Part shown: one piece after another, positions 15,704-21,608 of the stretch
How the letters are laid out: each line of letters opens with the position of its first letter
How positions within the stretch are numbered: position 1 is the first letter of the stretch
Assembly (NCBI GenBank): GCA_021159125.1
Contig: JAGGSL010000117.1
Location: 1-21,608 of the forward strand
DNA from: Thermoplasmata archaeon
Lineage (GTDB): Archaea; Thermoplasmatota; E2; UBA202; DSCA01
Reading direction: 5' to 3'
Length of the DNA stretch: 21,608 bases
Translations under genes and position numbers: made by a program
The notes under the pieces: generated by a model
What the model was told of the DNA's origin: nothing
The model's input: the letters and a program-made list of their open reading frames with translations, nothing else
Databases searched by the model: none

Positions 15704-16080
15704 AAAATCTTTGTATTTATATGTTATTATTTATTTCAGTTTACAATAGATTAATGCCAGGCATTCATGTCATGATTGTGTCAATTGCCGTTGCAAGCAT
15801 GCAATCTTCCTATATGGGGCAACATTACTGAATTTCTGGAGGTTGATATTTATGAAATCAGGCCGGGAATACTGCGTGGTCTGGAGCGGATACGAACATT
15901 ATGAGTCAACAGGAAAAATAAACTTGGAGGAACCCGGCATGTATTTGCAACAGCACAGCAACATCATCAGGGTATAGTTGTTATTGATGGTCCACAGCAA
16001 CGGCTAACCGGGCTTGCCGAGGAACGAAGGCGTTATGAGGCAGGCAGAAGTGATTAAAAAGGTCATCTGTTTCATCCTGG
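15704..16080 (+). other. 377-bp intergenic region between divergent pilus operon and ogg
   Basis: The left part (15713-15740) is AT-rich and should hold the minus-strand promoter of the pilus operon. The middle holds a small ORF with a strong ribosome binding site (15852-15977) and a second, start-less open frame overlapping it (15905-16057). The right end has GATTAAAAAG (16052-16061), at TATA distance from the ogg start. I see no tRNA, CRISPR or insertion-sequence end here. Confidence 0.5.
15852..15977 (+). CDS. Candidate small protein of 41 residues, or a gene remnant
   Basis: ATG 15852 is preceded by GGAGGT (15838-15843), a near-perfect match to archaeal 16S rRNA anti-Shine-Dalgarno, with 8 bases between. 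TATATGG at 15811-15817 lies at about TATA distance from a transcript starting just before this site. The product begins MKSGREYCVVWSGYEH and ends HSNIIRV. No family is recognised. A different frame, open from 15905 to the TAA at 16055-16057, reads like protein (for example VVIDGPQQRLTGLAEERRR) but has no start codon, so the region could instead be one short gene broken by a frameshift. Composition cannot settle this at such length. Confidence 0.35.
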   Translation: MKSGREYCVVWSGYEHYESTGKINLEEPGMYLQQHSNIIRV

Positions 16081-16698
16081 ATGAGCAATGTGGCTGAGCT
16101 GGTAGCGGAACTCAGAAATTTGATGGATGGCCCGATAAAAAGAAAGGTCGATAGCAGAATAAAAGAATTTGAAAGCGTAAGCGACAAGTTCAGCGAGATG
16201 TGCTTCTGCATTTTGACTGCAAATTCATCTGCCGAGATGGGCATAAAAATACAGAAGAATTTGGGCAATGGCTTCCTCAATTTGAGCGAAGATGGGCTGA
16301 GAGAAGAACTGAAAAAACATGGCTACCGGTTTCCTGGCAGGGCAGAATATATATGTGCCAATAGAAAATATAAAGACATTGACAGAATATTAAGCAGTTT
16401 TTCGGATGAGAGAAAGGCAAGGGAATGGCTTGTGAAAAATGTGAAAGGATTTGGCTATAAGGAGGCGAGCCATTTTTTGAGAAACATTGGATATAAAAAT
16501 GTGGCCATCATAGACCGTCATATTTTGAGAGCGGCGGAGAGATATGGGATTATAAAAGAAATACCAAAGAATCTGAATAAAAAGGCGTACCTGGAAATCG
16601 AAAAAAAGATAGAAAAAGTGGCAAACGAGCTGGGTATAACTCTCGCAGAGCTTGATTTATACCTCTGGTATATGGAAACAGGAAAAATATTGAAGTAA
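16081..16698 (+). CDS. ogg: 8-oxoguanine DNA glycosylase/AP lyase, archaeal Ogg2 type
   Basis: 205 residues, the usual size for Ogg2 enzymes. It removes 8-oxoguanine and cuts the strand at the abasic site in base excision repair. The helix-hairpin-helix-GPD signature is clear: VKGFGYKEASHFLRNIGY, with catalytic Lys127, followed by IIDRHIL with catalytic Asp145 (Methanocaldococcus Ogg uses Lys129 and Asp147). C-terminal LYLWYMETGKILK, with the lysine-rich end typical of the subfamily, is present. There is no ribosome binding site; GATTAAAAAG about 25 bases upstream may be the TATA box. It is convergent with the aRF1 gene. Confidence 0.93.
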   Translation: MSNVAELVAELRNLMDGPIKRKVDSRIKEFESVSDKFSEMCFCILTANSSAEMGIKIQKNLGNGFLNLSEDGLREELKKHGYRFPGRAEYICANRKYKDIDRILSSFSDERKAREWLVKNVKGFGYKEASHFLRNIGYKNVAIIDRHILRAAERYGIIKEIPKNLNKKAYLEIEKKIEKVANELGITLAELDLYLWYMETGKILK

Positions 16699-16864
16699 CC
16701 CATGTGGCGGCTGTTGAGAGCAATATTTATAAGCATCTCAGCAGCTCCATATTTTGGAGGCGAATTAATGCAGGAAGGAAGAAATGCATTACCAAGAGCA
16801 TTTTGTAATGGTCGAGCGACATCCGATATGATTATTTACTCGAATCTTCATTGCAACCAAAGAA

Positions 16865-18085
16865 CTACTCTATTCTGTACCTTAAAATTCCTGCAATTCC
16901 GCCAAATGCTTTCATCAAAATGTTTCCCTCTTCAGTGTCCTTGGATATAATTTCCACCTTGGTGGACGACTGATCCGCCATATCAGAGTATTCTTCAAGT
17001 ATGTCTTTTTTATCTTCTATAATCACGGAAGAACTGCACTCCGGGCATTTGATATTTTCGGTGTCATCCACGACCATCTCGCCAGAGTAGCCGCAGGAAG
17101 GGCATGATATTTTAATTTTGTATCTCCTGAGTGCATCTGATAGGATAAGTGTATCCACCGCACCCATCTCAAGTGCTCTCTTTACCTCATTTTCTCCGTA
17201 TATTGCGAGCCCTTTGTCGCTTCTGACCTCTTCCATAAATCTGTTCATGACTCTCTTTTCTTTTATTATGTCCAGTTCTTCAAGGTCATTTGCAGCATTG
17301 TTCACAAGTTCTTTCAATCCGTATTCATCTGTATAGCCTGTATCATAAATTCCTATTATTTTGTCAGCTATTCTGTAATCAAGGTAATTCTGATTCAGGA
17401 ACGCTCTCTTTGTTGGCCCCGGCCCCCCCACCAGAACTCCCTTCAGATTGTCTTTTTCAAGGAAAAGTTCGGATGCTTTTTTTCCTGCCTTCACAAACCA
17501 CTCGTGTGCGGCAATCTCGGTAAGGCGCTCAAACCTGCGCTGTGACTGTCCTCCCCTGCCGTGCTTACCTGGCACTCTTGATGTGAGATAGGCAGCCATC
17601 TCTATCTTTCTTCCAGAAAGAAAACCAATGGTGCATTCTCTCCTGTCTATCAAAAGAAGGCCGTAAACATCTTTTTCCTCCAGCATCTCTTCGAGCGGCT
17701 CAAGATAAAACTGGGAATCGCATCTGTAAAGATATATGGGGACAGGCATGGGCGGCTCTATCACCTCGGACATCATTTTTGGCTGCTCGCCGCTTTTTGC
17801 GCCCTCGCCGACAAAAAAAACCATCCCGTGGGGCGGAGGCGTCTTGTAATATCTGAGCTGGGACATTATGGATTCTATGGCGGAGAGAACATTTTTTCTT
17901 GTCTGCTTTGATTTTATATTCGAGGACTGGGAATATTCATCCCTAAGCTGCGCAACCACATCTGAAATCTGCTTGTTCGGGGGGATATAGAGAGATATGA
18001 GCTCTGTGTGCTGGCCCTTTACTGCCTTCAGTTCCTCAAGCTTGCGTTTGAATTTGTATTTGTCCGCAGGCAGGATGTTTTCCAT
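16865..18085 (-). CDS. prf1: Peptide chain release factor aRF1
   Basis: 406 residues. It recognises all three stop codons and triggers release of the finished protein on the ribosome. Domain 1 contains the stop-codon reading motif NIKS (56-59) in SSNIKSKQTR; domain 2 has the peptidyl-hydrolysis motif GGQ (178-180) in GKHGRGGQSQRRFERL; domain 3 has a four-cysteine zinc site (Cys328, Cys331, Cys347, Cys350) present in many archaeal and lost in eukaryotic forms. It is full length for the family (about 410-420). ATG 18085 lies 26 bases from a TATA box (18107-18115), so it is likely leaderless and transcribed alone. Confidence 0.97.
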   Translation of the reverse strand: MENILPADKYKFKRKLEELKAVKGQHTELISLYIPPNKQISDVVAQLRDEYSQSSNIKSKQTRKNVLSAIESIMSQLRYYKTPPPHGMVFFVGEGAKSGEQPKMMSEVIEPPMPVPIYLYRCDSQFYLEPLEEMLEEKDVYGLLLIDRRECTIGFLSGRKIEMAAYLTSRVPGKHGRGGQSQRRFERLTEIAAHEWFVKAGKKASELFLEKDNLKGVLVGGPGPTKRAFLNQNYLDYRIADKIIGIYDTGYTDEYGLKELVNNAANDLEELDIIKEKRVMNRFMEEVRSDKGLAIYGENEVKRALEMGAVDTLILSDALRRYKIKISCPSCGYSGEMVVDDTENIKCPECSSSVIIEDKKDILEEYSDMADQSSTKVEIISKDTEEGNILMKAFGGIAGILRYRIE

Positions 18086-18106
18086 ATCGGGGAATAGAAC
18101 CCTGTG

Positions 18107-18115
18107 TTTTTAAAG
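18107..18115 (-). promoter_or_regulatory. TATA box for aRF1
   Basis: On the minus strand CTTTAAAAA is centred 26 bases before ATG 18085. The divergent LuxE-like gene has its own AT-rich promoter region at 18138-18180. Confidence 0.55.
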
Positions 18116-18192
18116 TTTGGGAAATGGAAGATAAGCTGTTAAAAAAAATTTTAACAAATTTAAATCTATTTTAAAAGAAAGGATTTAATGCA

Positions 18193-19590
18193 GTGTGTAA
18201 TAATACTCTTGTGACAGAGATAGCATTCAGTGAATATATTAAGAAACTCGACAGTAGAATGGAAAAGTACATTCCGCCAAAGCCATGGACACCTGCAGAT
18301 GAGGCATTGTATGGGCCGGAAAATATCTTCGAAATTCCGCCAAAGGAAGCAGACGAGATGCGATTTAAAGCAATAAAATATGCATTCAATCATCATTATA
18401 ATAACAACTCCTTTTACAAAAATTTCTGCAAGGAAAACGGTATTTCTCCCGAAGATATAAAGAGCATCGAGGACTTGCCTAAAATACCTCTGATACCTGA
18501 CAAATTTTTCAAGGATTACCCGTCTGGCGAAGATTTTGCAGCATGGCTCTCAGGTCTTGTGACGGGCGAAATGCCAAATATTTCCATAAACAAAAAAAAT
18601 CCTTCTTATGATGATGTCATAGACGCTTTCAATAAGGCAGGCATGGAGATTGCATACAGCAGCGGGACAAGCGGCAGGTATACATTTATCCCCAGAAATA
18701 GAAAGACCTTTTACGCTTCAGAGTATGCCCTTGCAAAAACAGTGATATCCATGGTTTACCCATTCTGGCAGTACGAAATGGACGGCTATCTGATGATGCC
18801 CAACCCCCATAAAACCAATGTTTATGCCGGTAAGGTCTGTTCAATGTACTTTGATGCAATAGAAAATGTTGAGGTTGCAATAGACAGAGACATACCTGCA
18901 GATTTGATAAAAGAGGCAATGGGAAGCGGCATAAAAAGTTCCATGATAAAATTTGCGGTTAAGAGGGGCAACAAAAAGATGGTAAACAGGATGATAAAGT
19001 GGCTCAGGGAAAAAGAGAAAGAAAATAAAAAAATATCAATGATAGGCTTGCCTTTCATCCTCCATTTCGTTATGAACAAACTCGAGGAGGAAGGGGAAAC
19101 ATTTGATTTTGGAGAAAATGGGGCAGTCGCCACAGGCGGGGGATGGAAAATTTATGAGAATGAACGCATGCCTGTAGAAAAATTCAGGAAAAGAGTAAAT
19201 GATATCCTCGGCATACCTGGGGAGCAATGCCTTGATGTATACGGGATGGTCGAAGGAAACGGATGGATGGTTCATTGCCCGGAGGGGCATTATCTTCATG
19301 TCCCTCACTCATATTTTCATCCTCTTATACTCAATGATGAATATGAGGCGGTTGATTATGGGGAGTGGGGGAGATTTGCTTTCCTTGACCCGCTTGCTGA
19401 CAGCTATCCGGGATTCATAATGTCTGGAGATAGAGTCAGAATGTTAGAGCATTGTCCAGTATGCGACCGCCCCGGTCCTGTTCTTGAGCCGGAGGTGAAG
19501 AGACAACATGGCGAAGAAATGAGGGGGTGCGCAGAGGAAATGCGCCGTGTTCTTTCAATGGATTTAGGAGGAGAGAATGGCAAGTCTTAG
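18193..19590 (+). CDS. LuxE-family acyl-protein synthetase-like adenylate-forming enzyme
   Basis: 465 residues. The ANL/LuxE core is recognisable: SSGTSGR (156-162) for the phosphate loop, VATGGGWK (312-319), DVYGMVEGN (348-356, the Y-G-x-x-E motif) and SGDRVRM (411-417). LuxE proteins activate fatty acids as acyl-AMP and pass the acyl group to a protein thiol; phenylacetate-CoA ligase-like members make CoA esters. A CPVC motif (421-424) follows the core, and the last 35 residues are helical and charged. The substrate is unknown. The start is uncertain: GTG 18193 (used here) or GTG 18211, both plausible given the AT-rich upstream region. The 3' end overlaps the next gene by 14 bases with an AGGAGG site, so the two products are made together. 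Confidence 0.82.
   Translation: MCNNTLVTEIAFSEYIKKLDSRMEKYIPPKPWTPADEALYGPENIFEIPPKEADEMRFKAIKYAFNHHYNNNSFYKNFCKENGISPEDIKSIEDLPKIPLIPDKFFKDYPSGEDFAAWLSGLVTGEMPNISINKKNPSYDDVIDAFNKAGMEIAYSSGTSGRYTFIPRNRKTFYASEYALAKTVISMVYPFWQYEMDGYLMMPNPHKTNVYAGKVCSMYFDAIENVEVAIDRDIPADLIKEAMGSGIKSSMIKFAVKRGNKKMVNRMIKWLREKEKENKKISMIGLPFILHFVMNKLEEEGETFDFGENGAVATGGGWKIYENERMPVEKFRKRVNDILGIPGEQCLDVYGMVEGNGWMVHCPEGHYLHVPHSYFHPLILNDEYEAVDYGEWGRFAFLDPLADSYPGFIMSGDRVRMLEHCPVCDRPGPVLEPEVKRQHGEEMRGCAEEMRRVLSMDLGGENGKS
19566..19571 (+). promoter_or_regulatory. Ribosome binding site of the transglutaminase-like gene
   Basis: AGGAGG, five bases before ATG 19577, lies within the 3' end of the LuxE-like gene, which shows translation coupling. 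Confidence 0.7.
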
Positions 19591-20542
19591 AGAAATGAAA
19601 GAAAAGGGATACATTCCGCAGCGCATGTATCTGAAGCTTATGTTAGGTGGTGCTATTTCGCTCAGCAAAACGCTCCTTTTGAATCTCAGAGATTTGAAGA
19701 AAGTGAGAAATATGGGTGCAGGGGAGGAAAAGTATGTAAGGCCGCCAAGGAGATATGAGTTGCCAGAGTACAGGGAGGGAATGAAATACTGTAAATCAAA
19801 TGAAAAATATCTCCGCCCAACTCTCTATTGCAACCCTCGCGCTCCAGAAGTCATAGCCCTTGCCAATGAACTTGGCGCCTATGAAAAATCCGACTATGAG
19901 TTTGCTGAATCCGCTTTTGAGTTTGTGAAGCGCAACATGACTTTAGAGATACTTCCGATGGACGGTGTGGAGAACACAATAAGAAGAGGAACAGGCACAT
20001 GTTTCCATCAAATATCTGTTTTCATAGCGCTGTGCAGGGCTGCAGGAATAAAGGCACGCTACAAGATGTTTGCAATGAATATGATAAAGGCGTGGTATGA
20101 TACCACAATAAAAGTCGATCCGCTGGTCAAAAAATGGTATGATTCCATGGGGTATTTCATGATAGAGGGGGAAGGAGAAGCTTATGTTGACGGCAAATGG
20201 GTCGTGGCCCATGTCGGTCCAACATCCGAAAGGCAGGCAGCCAGCGGTGTGCCAATCACAAAATTCGGGGAGGATTCGCTGGGCAACTGGTTCTTCGCTC
20301 TTCCCGGAACAATAATGCGCATGGAGTCCATTCCATACGGGCTTGGAGGAGCGACCAGACTTCTCAAAAAAATAGCTCCCGGTTCAATGGAAAGGGTAAA
20401 CGCGAGCATACTTCGCCAGATAGAGGCAGGGAAAAAATTAATCGAGGAAGCAGGCGGCGAGGAGGCATATGACGCAAAAGTGAGAAAAAAGTTGCCAAAA
20501 ACACCGAAGATGGACCTTCAGATGGCAGGAAATATGGCGTGA
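19577..20542 (+). CDS. Transglutaminase-fold protein with altered catalytic residues
   Basis: 321 residues, no signal peptide obvious (residues 20-37 are only moderately hydrophobic). The transglutaminase-like core is seen as GTGTCFHQISVFIALCRAAGIKARY (nucleophile-position Cys142), followed after about 55 residues by EAYVDGKWVVAHVGPT (201-216). In active members the last block reads H-A-W-x-E-V-Y-V-D-G-x-W-x-x-x-D-P-T. Here the His position holds Glu or Gly and the Asp is replaced by His212, so the usual Cys-His-Asp triad is not intact. The C-terminus (about 265-315) is lysine-rich and helical. It is coupled to the LuxE-like gene. It may bind or process the product made by that enzyme; this is inference from linkage. 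It ends without a visible partner gene. Confidence 0.72.
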   Translation: MASLREMKEKGYIPQRMYLKLMLGGAISLSKTLLLNLRDLKKVRNMGAGEEKYVRPPRRYELPEYREGMKYCKSNEKYLRPTLYCNPRAPEVIALANELGAYEKSDYEFAESAFEFVKRNMTLEILPMDGVENTIRRGTGTCFHQISVFIALCRAAGIKARYKMFAMNMIKAWYDTTIKVDPLVKKWYDSMGYFMIEGEGEAYVDGKWVVAHVGPTSERQAASGVPITKFGEDSLGNWFFALPGTIMRMESIPYGLGGATRLLKKIAPGSMERVNASILRQIEAGKKLIEEAGGEEAYDAKVRKKLPKTPKMDLQMAGNMA

Positions 20543-20621
20543 AGCTGTTTCGCCATAAATGACATGCGGAAGCGGGGGGCTGGAGTAATAAAGGAAAACA
20601 AGCAGTGTCTATCTCCAAAAC

Positions 20622-20629
20622 CTTTTTAA
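20622..20629 (+). promoter_or_regulatory. TATA box for the zinc-ribbon protein gene
   Basis: CTTTTTAA is centred about 26 bases before ATG 20652, predicting a leaderless transcript and favouring this ATG over GTG 20631. Confidence 0.55.
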
Positions 20630-20651
20630 CGTGTGTTTTCATATATTTGAC

Positions 20652-21206
20652 ATGGCTGATGAGCACGAGTTAGAGCATGTCAGGATGGTTCTTGATTATT
20701 TGCCCTGCAGGGTGTGTGAGGAAACTATTCCCGAGGAGGAGAGAGCATATTTATGCACGATATGCAGCAGAATAAGCAGAAATGTTGCTGCCGAGATAGA
20801 AGTCCCGAGGTGGAAGGTGGAGGGAGAGGAGATTGTTGCAGTTGACGGCAGGGAAATCGAGGAATTAAAGCCCAGCATATCATTTATTGAAGAGGGGGAG
20901 GAGGAAGAGGAAGAATTGCCGGTAGAAGAGTTAGAAGTTCTTGAAGTGGGAGTTGAAATTCCTGAAGATGAAGTCGAGGTTGAGGAAGAGCTGCCCGAAT
21001 GGGAAACGGTGGAGGAGACTCCTTTCACATATGGCGAATACACCCTTTATACAAAGGAAGTAACTCTTAGGGGGAACAGAAAGCAGCGCATTTATTTCTT
21101 CAGCAAAAACGGCAAGGATGATGCAACGCCCTGTGCCAAACCGGAGGGCTATGAGATCAAAGTAAATGAGAAGACAGGGTTGCCCTTTTTGAAGAAATCG
21201 AAGTAG
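20652..21206 (+). CDS. Zinc-ribbon protein with a long acidic linker and conserved basic C-terminal domain, function unknown
   Basis: 184 residues from ATG 20652 (GTG 20631 would add seven). Cys19, Cys22, Cys35 and Cys38 (LPCRVCEE and LCTICSR) form a probable zinc knuckle. Residues about 77-124 are very rich in Glu with few other charges, likely a flexible acidic linker. The C-terminal 60 residues (YTLYTKEVTLRGNRKQ, IYFFSK, TPCAKPEGYEI, TGLPFLKK) look like a compact basic domain found in small prokaryotic proteins; I recall the pattern but cannot name the family with certainty. A nucleic-acid role is a guess from the charge split. queA starts six bases downstream, so they are probably one operon. 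Confidence 0.75.
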   Translation: MADEHELEHVRMVLDYLPCRVCEETIPEEERAYLCTICSRISRNVAAEIEVPRWKVEGEEIVAVDGREIEELKPSISFIEEGEEEEEELPVEELEVLEVGVEIPEDEVEVEEELPEWETVEETPFTYGEYTLYTKEVTLRGNRKQRIYFFSKNGKDDATPCAKPEGYEIKVNEKTGLPFLKKSK

Positions 21207-21212
21207 TTCAAA

Positions 21213-21605
21213 ATGCTCATTGACGAATTTGATTATCATCTTCCTCAGGAGGCGATTGCTCAGAAGCCAGCCATGCCGCGAGATAGATGCAAATTGCTTG
21301 TTTTAAAAGACGGCATCCGTCATCACCTTTTCTACGAAATTATGGATTATCTTGAATCGGGGGATGTTCTGGTATTGAACGATACAAGGGTCATACACGC
21401 AAGGATACATGCAAGAAAGGAAACGGGCGGGAAAGTGGAGCTGTTACTGCTAGGTGCTGAGGGCAATTTATTCAAATGTCTTATCAAAGGAAAGGTAAGA
21501 GAAGGCACAAAAATAATTTTTGATAAGAGGGCATCCTCAGGGGAGGTGGATGGTCTGGTGGTAGAGTATGGTTGGGGCAAGGGTGAGCTTGACGTTCCCG
21601 TTTAA
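21213..21605 (+). CDS. queA: S-adenosylmethionine:tRNA ribosyltransferase-isomerase, N-terminal part only
   Basis: 130 residues ending at TAA 21603-21605, three bases from the window edge. The N-terminus is clearly QueA: FDYHLPQEAIAQKPAMPRD, LLVLKDG, GDVLVLNDTRVIHARIHARKETGGKVELLLL. Full QueA is about 340 residues, and the next expected block is MPLPPYI, which is missing. Either the gene is frameshifted or truncated here, or a base is wrong near the edge. QueA makes the epoxyqueuosine side chain on tRNA position 34, mainly in bacteria, so its presence in an archaeon suggests transfer or a rare archaeal queuosine route. There is no ribosome binding site; it is six bases after the zinc-ribbon gene. 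Confidence 0.85.
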   Translation: MLIDEFDYHLPQEAIAQKPAMPRDRCKLLVLKDGIRHHLFYEIMDYLESGDVLVLNDTRVIHARIHARKETGGKVELLLLGAEGNLFKCLIKGKVREGTKIIFDKRASSGEVDGLVVEYGWGKGELDVPV

Positions 21606-21608
21606 TTA

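Noticed and set aside
15704..16080. Small structured RNA or riboswitch in the intergenic gap
   Set aside because: No convincing long stem, kink-turn, or C/D-box pair was found by eye. A covariance-model search would be needed.
1..21608. CRISPR array, integrase, attachment site or prophage genes
   Set aside because: No regularly spaced short repeats, recombinase or phage structural genes were seen in any part of the window. The tRNA 3' ends show no duplicated copy nearby.

Overview
The window is chromosomal DNA from an archaeon, most likely a euryarchaeote and perhaps of the Thermoplasmatota (the lineage is inferred, not shown). The archaeal evidence is direct: an aRF1 release factor with NIKS and GGQ motifs, an archaeal Ogg2-type DNA glycosylase, a pilus motor made of one ATPase and two GspF-type membrane proteins, two tRNA genes with bulge-helix-bulge introns, and TATA boxes placed about 22-27 bases upstream of many start codons. 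Genes are close-packed on both strands.

Layout. (1) 1-5331: two exported surface proteins. The first is cut by the window edge. It has FG-GAP/PQQ-like propeller repeats, six DUF11-type repeats (one 335-bp stretch is present twice, identically), OmpL47-like domains and a C-terminal dockerin-like pair of calcium loops. The second has a signal peptide, two PKD domains and Ig-like domains. (2) 5383-5684: tRNA-Pro(CGG) with one intron and tRNA-Gly(CCC) with two, the second lying in the T-loop. (3) 5733-7969: a small lipoprotein, a CPBP-family membrane protease and a saccharopine/lysine-dehydrogenase-like oxidoreductase. (4) 7947-11064, minus strand: an iron-type alcohol dehydrogenase, then purN coupled to folC through a TGATG junction. 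(5) 11105-15703, minus strand: a Tad/type IV pilus-like operon (ATPase, then two GspF-type membrane proteins) with no pilin or prepilin peptidase in view. (6) 15704-16080: a gap holding a 41-codon small ORF with a strong ribosome binding site. (7) 16081-18085: Ogg2 glycosylase (+) and aRF1 (-). (8) 18193-20542: a translationally coupled pair, a LuxE-family acyl-protein synthetase-like protein and a transglutaminase-fold protein whose usual His and Asp are not where expected. (9) 20652-21608: a zinc-ribbon/acidic protein followed 6 bases later by queA, which meets an in-frame stop at the window edge.

How the parts relate. The 5' genes and the pilus motor concern the cell surface. purN and folC point to tetrahydrofolate-dependent purine synthesis. 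Seven genes look leaderless, with TATA about one turn-and-a-half from the start codon, whereas two operon-internal genes (13722 minus, 19577 plus) carry clear AGGAGG ribosome binding sites. This suggests two modes of translation start and was used here to choose several start codons. The most novel-looking items are the two-intron tRNA-Gly, the LuxE-like/transglutaminase-like pair, the exact internal duplication in the dockerin protein, and the archaeal queA that appears truncated.
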